Positions 52,520-60,039 of a stretch of 64,000 bases of DNA are shown piece by piece. How positions within the stretch are numbered: the stretch's first letter is position 1; each line of letters begins with the position of its first letter. The position numbers and the translations under genes were made by a program. The notes beneath the pieces are model-generated. The model did no database searches. It saw only the letters and a program-made list of their open reading frames with translations, and was not told the origin of the DNA. The stretch spans positions 1-64,000 of the forward strand of contig NZ_JALHLS010000011.1 in NCBI RefSeq assembly GCF_022844445.1, in the 5' to 3' direction. The stretch comes from Hyphomonas sp. (lineage in GTDB: Bacteria > Pseudomonadota > Alphaproteobacteria > Caulobacterales > Hyphomonadaceae).

Positions 52520-53746
52520 ATGACTTCGATTGCCGCCTTCTTCCGCAAGACCCCTGTGAATCGCCTGCATGACTACTTTACCCAGTTCCCGTCGCTTCCG
52601 CCAATCGACTGGAGCAAGCCGGAGCCAGAGGTGATCGAACCTCTGATCGAGGCGGTGGACTCCATGAGCGACCCCGAACGCCAGCGTGTCGTCCTCGATG
52701 CCGCCCGCGTGGGGGCGCTCGCCACCGAGCCAGGCCAGACCGCCCTGAGGAGCGTGGTCCGCGACCGCGCCGATTTCGATGAGTTGGAGGGCTTCAACAA
52801 CCGTTCGCTCTGGGTCTTCCTCCGGGACTATCCGCGTTTCTGCATGGCCGAGGAGGTGCTCTATAATGACGAGCGCCGGCGCGGGCGTTCGTGGAGCGGC
52901 TTCGAGGTCGAGAAGGACTGTTCTGTCCGCAAGGACGAGATCTCCGTCGCCGCCTTCACCGCAGCCATCCGCGAGCGCTTCGACACTCCCCACGCCCATG
53001 TCGATATCTTCGACCGTCACCGCGTGCTTCTGGACGATCTCGAGTGCGACCTCGTTCAGGTGGCCATCTATCGCGAGGGCGCGGCCGAGGACGTGCTGGG
53101 CTTCGACGAACGCAGCAGGATTGCGCGCCGTGTCGTCCGGCCGGTGTTCGAGGCGGCCATGACCTACGAGCCTGCCACAGGCGTTGTCGAAGTGGTCGCC
53201 GGCAGCCGCAAGGACCGCATCGATCTGACGCGCCTCATGGCGAAGCACCTGCTGGGCATCGACTTCGAGGAAAAGTACGTGCCCCTGCGTGAATACGACC
53301 TGAGCGTCCTCCTCAAGCCCTTCAATTTCCCGACTGACCCCGAGGATGGCATCGAAAGCGTCACGGTGAGGGAGCTGCGCCTGATGGATTCCGGTGAGCC
53401 CGGGGAAAGGATCGAGCTGCAGTCTCCGAGGGATGCCCGCCGTACGATCTGGGACATGGCGCGGCATCGCCTGGGCCTCGGCGCGGATGGAGCAGCGGCT
53501 TCGGCGTTCCCGTCGGAGTTTTATGGCGAACAGCCGGACTGGGCGATCACGCGGGCGGTGATCACAGTGCGCTTCCGTCCGGCAGCAGGAAGCGGGCGCG
53601 GCAAGTCGCTCACCCTCACCGTGACCATGCCGCATGGCTGCGATCTCAAGGACATGACTCCGCAGGAACGGCTGATCGGCGAAAAGTACCTCCGCCGCTG
53701 GAATATCCTGAGGGAGGAAGCCGATGCTCGCCACCACGCTGAATAA
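52520..53746 (+). CDS. Unknown 408-aa protein, first gene of the repressed operon
   Basis: A 408-residue protein, acidic and mostly alpha/beta, with no recognised motif. The N-terminal region (MTSIAAFFRKTPVNRLHDYF) looks helical; the C-terminal part is beta-rich and ends with PQERLIGEKYLRRW. No P-loop, membrane segment or Cys cluster is seen. It is preceded by ATGAGG and overlaps the next gene by 23 bases. As the first gene under the ImmR-like operators it would be switched on at induction, but it could be a defence or host-takeover protein. Confidence 0.7.
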   Translation: MTSIAAFFRKTPVNRLHDYFTQFPSLPPIDWSKPEPEVIEPLIEAVDSMSDPERQRVVLDAARVGALATEPGQTALRSVVRDRADFDELEGFNNRSLWVFLRDYPRFCMAEEVLYNDERRRGRSWSGFEVEKDCSVRKDEISVAAFTAAIRERFDTPHAHVDIFDRHRVLLDDLECDLVQVAIYREGAAEDVLGFDERSRIARRVVRPVFEAAMTYEPATGVVEVVAGSRKDRIDLTRLMAKHLLGIDFEEKYVPLREYDLSVLLKPFNFPTDPEDGIESVTVRELRLMDSGEPGERIELQSPRDARRTIWDMARHRLGLGADGAAASAFPSEFYGEQPDWAITRAVITVRFRPAAGSGRGKSLTLTVTMPHGCDLKDMTPQERLIGEKYLRRWNILREEADARHHAE

Positions 53747-54668
53747 TCAGTCCATCGGGGTTCTGCTGCGCGTGATGGACATGCATACGGCCAGGGCGCA
53801 GGGGGCGGTGCTCAGGCTGATGGGCCAGCGCGCCGCCGACAGTCTGATCGATGCAGGGCTGCTCTCCGAGGACGGCGTCATCCCCATCATCGTGATGATG
53901 GATGACTATGAGGACGATCCGGTCGCAGCGGAATGGTCGCCCGAGCACCGCGCCTACGGATACCGGGATAACACCGGCCGCTGGATCGAGGCCGATGTTC
54001 GCGACATTGCCGCCTATCAAGTCGAATTCCCGCGTGTCATCGCCGGCATGCTGGTGCAGTTCGACCGCGCGGGATCGCCGCCGCCAAAGATGCTGGTCGG
54101 GGGGCACCTCCTCGATCTCGGTGTGATCAGGCTGGCGGGGTCGGAGAAGCCCGTGCCTGTCTGGTTCGCGCGGTGCCTCGGTAATCCGGAGGTCTGGCAG
54201 AAGGTCTCCGGCTTTATGGAGCGGCGCCCGCCAGTGGGGATGAGAATCATTCTCACCTCGACCTGCGGCGAGCGTATCCCCGCTTCACCGAACAGGCGGG
54301 ATGCGATTGTTGCCGTGTCCGATGTTTTCGCTGACTCGGGGAGTCTTGCCATCTCGCCGGAGATGCTCAACGCCAGGGTGTTCCCCGGTCAGGTGCAGCG
54401 TCGCGAGCCGATCGACCACTCCGAGAATTGCGGTGTGGTCTGGCTGCGCGGTGAAAGGTTGGAATTTGGCGGCGATAAGCAGCGCCAGTTTTTGCAGTTG
54501 CTCTTCGATGCCTATTGGGCGGGGAAGCCTGTGCGGCGTACCATCGACGTTCTGTCGGAGGCCGGTTTCAAAGAGGACACCAACAGTGTGGCCAAAGCCT
54601 TCAGCGGCAAGCCCAGCTACAAGAAGTTCATCAGGCAATCCGAAGGAAACATCTGGATCGAGCCGTGA
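53724..54668 (+). CDS. Unknown 314-aa protein coupled to the 408-aa gene
   Basis: A 314-residue protein with no recognised family. Strong GGGAGGAAG before ATG 53724. The C-terminal 90 residues (RQFLQLLFDAYWAGKPVRRTIDVLSEAG and FSGKPSYKKFIRQSEGNIWIEP) look like a winged-helix domain. The rest is beta-rich. The 23-base overlap with the 408-aa gene suggests the products act together. A terminator hairpin follows the stop. Confidence 0.7.
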   Translation: MLATTLNNQSIGVLLRVMDMHTARAQGAVLRLMGQRAADSLIDAGLLSEDGVIPIIVMMDDYEDDPVAAEWSPEHRAYGYRDNTGRWIEADVRDIAAYQVEFPRVIAGMLVQFDRAGSPPPKMLVGGHLLDLGVIRLAGSEKPVPVWFARCLGNPEVWQKVSGFMERRPPVGMRIILTSTCGERIPASPNRRDAIVAVSDVFADSGSLAISPEMLNARVFPGQVQRREPIDHSENCGVVWLRGERLEFGGDKQRQFLQLLFDAYWAGKPVRRTIDVLSEAGFKEDTNSVAKAFSGKPSYKKFIRQSEGNIWIEP

Positions 54669-54693
54669 GCCAGCTTTCTGAAGATCGAACGAG

Positions 54694-54725
54694 AGGCCGT
54701 CCGGTAGGGCGGCCTTTCTGCTTTT
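54694..54725 (+). terminator. Intrinsic terminator after 314-aa gene
   Basis: Stem arms aggccg (54694-54699) and cggcct (54710-54715) with a ten-base loop, then ttctgctttt. It separates the two unknown genes from the replication module. Confidence 0.72.
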
Positions 54726-54842
54726 CGGGGCCGACTTTCTTCGCCCCCTACCATTTCCCCTACCACCCGCCTTCCTCTGCCCTACCAGCCCTCTGCGATT
54801 CTCCTCTCCGCAATCTTTCGCACAACCCCGCAGGAGAATCAG

Positions 54843-55052
54843 ATGGCGACAAGACACCTTTCCCAGATCGAGCTCGCCGCTCGCTGGAACATCTCGCACC
54901 GCACACTTGAGCGCTGGCGCACCACGGGCGAGGGCCCCAGGTTCATCCGCCTCATCGGCCGCATCGTCTATCGCCTTGAGGACGTCGAGGCTTTCGAAGC
55001 CGAGCAGACGCACGGCGCGGAATCGGCAACCTCCCACGCGGCATCGGCGTGA
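54843..55052 (+). CDS. HTH DNA-binding protein (AlpA/excisionase-like)
   Basis: A 69-residue protein with a MerR/excisionase-type HTH (HLSQIELAARWNISHRTLERWR) and wing (RFIRLIGRIVYRLEDVEAFE). GCAGGAGAAT upstream is a good ribosome site. It may regulate the following module or act as a directionality factor. Its stop overlaps a GTG of the next reading frame. Confidence 0.82.
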   Translation: MATRHLSQIELAARWNISHRTLERWRTTGEGPRFIRLIGRIVYRLEDVEAFEAEQTHGAESATSHAASA

Positions 55053-55063
55053 GGTCGGCTGCC

Positions 55064-55549
55064 ATGACCATCCTCAACCGCATCACCATCGACGCGCTCG
55101 TTCGCCTGTCCATGGCCGAGATCGTCGCGTTGCCTGCCGCAGAGCTTGGCCGCCTCCAGAAGGACGCAGAAGATGCCCTGCGCAAGGCCAAGCTCACCGT
55201 CGCCTGGCTCGACGGCGCGCTGATCCAGAAGTACGCCGAGCGCGCCAAGATTGCCCGTGCCGAGGCCGACAAGGACTTCGGCGTGGCCCGCTTCACTGAT
55301 GGCGACGTCACTGTCGTGGCAGATCTGCCGAAGAAGGTCGACTGGGACCAGCATGAACTGTCGACCCTCGTCGAGCGCATCAATGCCGAAGGTGAAGATC
55401 CTCGCGACTATGTCGAGGTGAGCCTCAGGGTCTCGGAGAGCAAGTACACCTCCTGGCCGAAGCACATCGCCAGGATCTTCGAGCCGGCGCGCACCGTCCG
55501 CGCGGGAAAGGAATCCTTCCAGCTCGTTGTCGAGAAGGAGGGCATCTGA
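55064..55549 (+). CDS. Phage-type hypothetical protein, 161 aa
   Basis: A helical acidic protein with a coiled segment (RLQKDAEDALRKAKLTVAW) and a C-terminal stretch (EPARTVRAGKESFQLVVEKEG). ATG 55064 is used; GTG 55049 overlaps the preceding stop and is possible. It overlaps the Sak4-like gene by one base. The function is unknown, but its place suggests a role in recombination. Confidence 0.7.
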   Translation: MTILNRITIDALVRLSMAEIVALPAAELGRLQKDAEDALRKAKLTVAWLDGALIQKYAERAKIARAEADKDFGVARFTDGDVTVVADLPKKVDWDQHELSTLVERINAEGEDPRDYVEVSLRVSESKYTSWPKHIARIFEPARTVRAGKESFQLVVEKEGI

Positions 55550-56439
55550 TGTCTCTTCCCATCATTCTCGCCGATCAGCGTCTCGCCGAGCGCCGTGGCA
55601 TCAAGGCGGCGATCTTCGGCAAGAGCGGCATCGGCAAGACGACGCTGCTGTGGACGCTGCCGCCGGACACGACGCTGTTCTTCGACCTCGAGGCGGGTGA
55701 TCTCGCCATCGAGGGCTGGAGCGGTGACACCATCCGCCCGCGCACATGGGAGGAATGCCGCGACTTCGCGGTGTTCATCGGCGGCGCCAACCCTGCGATC
55801 CCGGATGGTCGGCCCTACAGCCAGCGTCACTACAATGACGCCTGTGCCAGGTTCGGCGATCCGCGCGCCCTCGACAAATATGCGACCGTCTTCGTCGATT
55901 CGATCACGGTTGCTGGCCGGCTCTGTTTCCAGTGGTCGAAGGAACAGCCCGAGGCCTTCTCCGAGAAGACCGGCAAACCCGATGTGCGCGGCGCCTACGG
56001 CCTGCACGGCCGCGAGATGATCGGCTGGATCACGCACCTTCAGCATACGCGTGCGAAGGACGTGTTCTTCGTCGGCATCCTCGATGAGAAGCTCGATGAC
56101 TTCAACCGCAAGATCTACGTGCCGCAGATCGACGGCGCGAAGACAGGCCTCGAGCTTCCGGGCATCGTCGATGAAGTCCTGACGATGACGGAACTGGGCG
56201 AGACCAGAGGCGAAAAGACCGTCCTCCACCGTGTCTTCGTCTGCCAGACGCTCAATCCCTGGAACTACCCCGCCAAGGATCGCAGCGGCCGCCTCGACCT
56301 CGTCGAGGAAGCCCATCTCGGCCGCCTCATTGCCAAGATCGGCGAGCCCGGCCGCTCTCCCCTCGAACGCCTGATCTTCAGCCGCCCGGCGCCCGTCGCT
56401 CCGGACGCTGCCACCTCTCACCCTCAAGCCAAGAACTGA
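55549..56439 (+). CDS. Phage ATPase, Sak4-like/AAA_24 recombination protein
   Basis: A 296-residue RecA-core ATPase. Walker A is GKSGIGKTT near residues 24-32, a LFFDLEAGD segment follows, and Walker B is VFVDSIT near residue 120. The layout and phage context (ssDNA-binding-like gene and nuclease nearby) fit Sak4-type single-strand annealing proteins. Recombination activity is an inference from that resemblance. Confidence 0.85.
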   Translation: MSLPIILADQRLAERRGIKAAIFGKSGIGKTTLLWTLPPDTTLFFDLEAGDLAIEGWSGDTIRPRTWEECRDFAVFIGGANPAIPDGRPYSQRHYNDACARFGDPRALDKYATVFVDSITVAGRLCFQWSKEQPEAFSEKTGKPDVRGAYGLHGREMIGWITHLQHTRAKDVFFVGILDEKLDDFNRKIYVPQIDGAKTGLELPGIVDEVLTMTELGETRGEKTVLHRVFVCQTLNPWNYPAKDRSGRLDLVEEAHLGRLIAKIGEPGRSPLERLIFSRPAPVAPDAATSHPQAKN

Positions 56440-56454
56440 ACCAGGAGAATTTCC

Positions 56455-57150
56455 ATGACGACCGCATGGTCTGATTTCAACGACGCCAAGCAGAACGCCA
56501 ACCTCATCCCCAAGGGCACGATCGCCAAGGTGCGGCTTACCATCCGCCCTGGCGGCTTCGATGATCCGTCTCAGGGATGGACTGGCGGCTACGCACGCCG
56601 TGGCACCACGGGGTCTGTCTATCTCGACGCCGAATACACGGTGCTCGAGGGTCCTTATGCGAAGCGCAAGGTCTGGTCGATGATCGGCCTTTACAGTGCC
56701 ACTGGTCCCGGCTGGGCCAACATGGGGCGCAGCCTGGTGCGCGGCATCCTCAATTCGGCGCGGGGTCTGTCCGACAAGGACAACTCGCCTGAGGCGCAGA
56801 ATGCCCGGCGCATCTCGGGCTTCGCCGATCTCGACGGGATCGAGTTTGTGGCCCGCATCGACATCGGCAAGGACAGCAACGGCGAGGAGAAGAACGACAT
56901 CCGCCAGGCTGTGACGCGCGACCACAAGGAATATGCCGCTGTGATGGGAGGCGTTGTGGCGCCTATGGCCTACGCAGCAGCCCCGGCTCCGGCACCCGCT
57001 TATGCCGCGCCACAGTCTTCCTATAATGCTCCACCCCAGCAGCCTGCTTATGCGCCAGCCCAGGCCCAGCAAGCAGCCTATGCGCCCCCAGCCCCTCAGC
57101 AGGCTGCTCCGGCGCCCGTTGCCGGGGTTCGTCCCACTTGGGCGAAGTGA
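56455..57150 (+). CDS. Probable phage ssDNA-binding protein (DUF669-like)
   Basis: A 231-residue protein. The N-terminal half (residues 1-165) is beta-rich with IAKVRLTIRPGG, YLDAEYTVLEG and WSMIGLYSA, resembling DUF669/OB-fold phage ssDNA-binding proteins. The C-terminal 65 residues are a low-complexity Ala/Pro/Gln/Tyr linker ending RPTWAK, without the acidic tip of typical SSBs. It lies next to the Sak4-like gene, as expected for a functional pair. Confidence 0.75.
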   Translation: MTTAWSDFNDAKQNANLIPKGTIAKVRLTIRPGGFDDPSQGWTGGYARRGTTGSVYLDAEYTVLEGPYAKRKVWSMIGLYSATGPGWANMGRSLVRGILNSARGLSDKDNSPEAQNARRISGFADLDGIEFVARIDIGKDSNGEEKNDIRQAVTRDHKEYAAVMGGVVAPMAYAAAPAPAPAYAAPQSSYNAPPQQPAYAPAQAQQAAYAPPAPQQAAPAPVAGVRPTWAK

Positions 57151-57160
57151 GGCCATCGTC

Positions 57161-58843
57161 ATGATGCTTCGCCCCCGCCAGAAACTCTTCGTCGAGCGCA
57201 GTCTTGCTGCGCTCGACACCCACCGAAATACACTGGGCGTCGCTCCGACGGCAGCCGGCAAGACGATCATGCTCTCGGCTGTTGCAGGCGAACTGGTCCG
57301 GGACACCAATGCGAAAGCGTGTGTCCTTGCGCACCGTGATGAACTGACCGACCAGAACCAGACGAAGTTCGCGCGCCTCAATCCAGCGATCTCCACCTCG
57401 GTCCTGGATGCCAACACGAAGTCATGGGATGGCCAGGTCACCTTCGCGATGGCGCCGACCCTGTCGCGTGCGGCCAATCTCGACGCTATGCCCGTACTCG
57501 ATCTGCTGGTGATCGACGAAGCGCATCATGCCATCGCTGAGAGTTACCGCCGCATCATCGATCGCACGCTGCAGCGCAATCCGTCGGCCAGGATTTTCGG
57601 CGTCACGGCAACGCCCAACCGCGGTGACAAAAAGGGTCTGCGCGATGTCTTCAACAATGTCGCCGACCAGATCCGCATCGCGGAGCTGATCGCTTCCGGT
57701 CATCTCGTCATGCCGCGCACCTTCGTCATCGACGTCGGTGTGCAGGATGAGCTGAAGAAGGTGCGCCGCGTCGCCTCCGACTTCGACATGGGCGCTGTCG
57801 ATGCCATCATGAACAAGTCACCGGTCACGGATGCAGTGATCTCGAATTGGAAGGAGAAGGCTGGAAACCGGCAGACGGTGGTCTTCTGCTCGACGGTTGA
57901 TCATGCCCGCAATGTTGCCGCAGCCTTCAATGCGGAGGGTGTTTCGGCGTCACTCGTCCACGGCGATATGGGCGATGCGGATCGCAAGGCAACCCTTGCC
58001 GCTTACGACAGGGGCGAGATCCAGGTCATCACCAATGTGGCGGTGTTGACCGAGGGCTGGGACCACCCGCCGACCTCGTGCGTCGTGCTTCTGCGGCCCT
58101 CGTCCTACAAATCCACCATGATCCAGATGGTGGGCCGGGGCTTGCGCACTGTAAATCCGGAAGAATATCCCAGCGTCGTCAAGACCGACTGCATCATCCT
58201 CGACTTCGGGACATCAAGCCTCATACACGGCTCACTCGAGCAGGACGTCGATCTCGATGGTCGCGAAGTGACGGGCGACGCTCCCACCAAGACCTGTCCC
58301 TCCTGCGAAGCACAGGTTCCGGCCGCCGTCATGGAATGCCCGCTCTGCGGCCATGTCTGGGAGCGCGAATGCGAAGACCGAGGCTCCGATACACTTGGCC
58401 ACTTCGTCATGACCGAGATCGATCTGCTCGCCCGCTCGAGCTTCGAATGGGTCGATCTCCATGGCGATGGTGCTGCACTCGTCGCCAACGGCTTCACGGC
58501 CTGGGCGGGTGTCTTTTTCCTGAACGGCCGCTGGTATGGCATTGGCGGCACTCAGGGCAAACCAGCACGGCTGCTGGGGGTTGGTGAAGAGATGGTCTGC
58601 CTCGCGGCGGCCGATGACTGGCTCAACAACAATGAATCGGATGAGTCGGCACACAAGACGAAGGCCTGGCTGCGCCAGCCAGCGACCGAGCGGCAGCTCG
58701 CCTGGCTGCCACCCGAATGCCGGATGGACTTCAGCCTAACCCGCTACCGCGCCTCGGCCCTTCTGACGTTCCGCTTCAACCGGGAGCGCATCCGCAACCT
58801 GGTCTTCGGTGCCGAGAAGGCCCAGTTCGCGGTGGCGGCGTGA
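57161..58843 (+). CDS. SF2 DEAD/DEAH-box helicase
   Basis: A 560-residue helicase. Motif I is APTAAGKT near 29-36, motif II IDEAHH near 117, motif III VTATPNRG, motif V TEGWDHP and motif VI QMVGRGLR near 324. A zinc-knuckle-like CPSC/CPLC follows near 379. A C-terminal domain of unknown fold completes the protein. It likely unwinds DNA in phage replication or recombination. ATG 57161 is used; upstream frames pass through the preceding gene. Confidence 0.92.
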   Translation: MMLRPRQKLFVERSLAALDTHRNTLGVAPTAAGKTIMLSAVAGELVRDTNAKACVLAHRDELTDQNQTKFARLNPAISTSVLDANTKSWDGQVTFAMAPTLSRAANLDAMPVLDLLVIDEAHHAIAESYRRIIDRTLQRNPSARIFGVTATPNRGDKKGLRDVFNNVADQIRIAELIASGHLVMPRTFVIDVGVQDELKKVRRVASDFDMGAVDAIMNKSPVTDAVISNWKEKAGNRQTVVFCSTVDHARNVAAAFNAEGVSASLVHGDMGDADRKATLAAYDRGEIQVITNVAVLTEGWDHPPTSCVVLLRPSSYKSTMIQMVGRGLRTVNPEEYPSVVKTDCIILDFGTSSLIHGSLEQDVDLDGREVTGDAPTKTCPSCEAQVPAAVMECPLCGHVWERECEDRGSDTLGHFVMTEIDLLARSSFEWVDLHGDGAALVANGFTAWAGVFFLNGRWYGIGGTQGKPARLLGVGEEMVCLAAADDWLNNNESDESAHKTKAWLRQPATERQLAWLPPECRMDFSLTRYRASALLTFRFNRERIRNLVFGAEKAQFAVAA

Positions 58844-58855
58844 TGGAGGAGTTAC

Positions 58856-59272
58856 ATGTCGCCATCACCCACCTCTACCATCGAACGGCTTGTCCGCTGG
58901 CAGCCACGCTTCGAGCTCTGCGCGGTGTGTCGGCAGCCGGCGCGTGGTTTTGGCTGGTCAGAGCCGCAGCGTTTGAGCCGGCCGCGGCCTTCAATGTGGT
59001 TCTGCTCCATCACCTGTCAGGCTTTCTTCTGGCAGCGGGCCCGGAGATCTTTCGCCATGGTTGATCTTACCGAGCAGGAAAAGTCAGCCATGCGGCAAGC
59101 CGTGAAAATGGTGGTGGAGGTTATGGAGGAGATCGGCTGGAACACCCGGCTCAGCGATCTCACAGAGCCACAGGTTCTCACGATCATCGAGGTCGCCGTG
59201 AGTGGCTTCCAGGATGCGATGCGCGAGATCGCCACCGCCAACAAACAGCAGGTTCCGGAGGTGCCGTTCTGA
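58856..59272 (+). CDS. DUF6511 family phage protein
   Basis: A 138-residue protein with two N-terminal CxxC-like sites (CAVC and SITC) and the C-terminal block TEQEKSAMRQAVKMVVEVMEEIGW to FQDAMREIA. It starts after GGAGGAGTT. The family occurs in phage replication clusters; the function is not known. The Cys sites suggest zinc binding. Confidence 0.82.
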   Translation: MSPSPTSTIERLVRWQPRFELCAVCRQPARGFGWSEPQRLSRPRPSMWFCSITCQAFFWQRARRSFAMVDLTEQEKSAMRQAVKMVVEVMEEIGWNTRLSDLTEPQVLTIIEVAVSGFQDAMREIATANKQQVPEVPF

Positions 59273-60039
59273 TGCTGGATTATAATCGCACAAGCAGTTT
59301 CGCGGAAATTCTGAATGGTGCCGTCGACACCGCGCTCATTACCGAGAATTCTAACCGTCCGGCGCGCGACTATCTCGGTGGTTCCCGCGTCGGTCACGCC
59401 TGCGAGCGCGCCCTGCAGTTCGAGTTTGCCGGAGCGCCGAAGGACGAGGGCGCCGAGTTCGCGGGCCAGACGCTGCGCATCTTCGCCATCGGGCATGCGC
59501 TCGAGGACCTCGCCATCCGCTGGCTTCATGCCACAGGCCTCGATCTCTACACCCGCAAGGGCAATGACCCGGATGGCGAGCAGTTCGGCTTCTCCGTCGC
59601 AGGCGGCCGCATTCGCGGTCATGTCGACGGCATCATCAATGCAGCACCTGTAGCTCTGAAGCTTGGCGTTCCCGCGCTGTGGGAATGCAAGACGATGAAC
59701 GCGAAGAACTGGCGTGCCTGCGTCAAGGACGGGGTTGCCATCAGCAAGCCCGTATACGCCGCACAGATCGCACTCTACCAGGCCTACATGGAGGCGAGCA
59801 TCCCGGGCCTCGCGTCCAACCCGGCGCTATTCACTGCCATCAACAAGGATACGGCCGAGCTGTACCACGAGCTTGTACCGTTCGATGCCGAGCTTGCCCA
59901 GCGCATGAGCGATCGCGCTGTACGCATCCTGCGCACCACTGACGCTGGCGAGCTTCTGCCGCGGCTTGCGCGGGAGCGTGACCACTTCGAGTGCCGCATG
60001 TGCGCCTGGGCGAATCGCTGCTGGAGTCTGCCGCAATGA
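59272..60039 (+). CDS. PD-(D/E)XK nuclease, Cas4/RecB-like
   Basis: A 255-residue nuclease. The catalytic Asp is in IRGHVDGII near residue 120 and the ExK in WECKTMN near 139. C-terminal cysteines (CRMCAWANRCW) resemble the Fe-S cluster end of Cas4/AddB-type enzymes, with one earlier Cys near residue 44 as the usual fourth ligand. The exonuclease would prepare ends for the Sak4-like protein. The stop overlaps the primase-helicase ATG. Confidence 0.88.
   Translation: MLDYNRTSSFAEILNGAVDTALITENSNRPARDYLGGSRVGHACERALQFEFAGAPKDEGAEFAGQTLRIFAIGHALEDLAIRWLHATGLDLYTRKGNDPDGEQFGFSVAGGRIRGHVDGIINAAPVALKLGVPALWECKTMNAKNWRACVKDGVAISKPVYAAQIALYQAYMEASIPGLASNPALFTAINKDTAELYHELVPFDAELAQRMSDRAVRILRTTDAGELLPRLARERDHFECRMCAWANRCWSLPQ

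Noticed and set aside
54730..54842. Pyrimidine-rich ccctacca repeats before the HTH gene
   Set aside because: Short, imperfect and without fixed spacing; no clear function could be argued.
55408..57477. 689-aa minus-strand frame across the Sak4-like and SSB-like genes
   Set aside because: Covers four well-supported plus-strand genes with ribosome sites; composition is that of a shadow.
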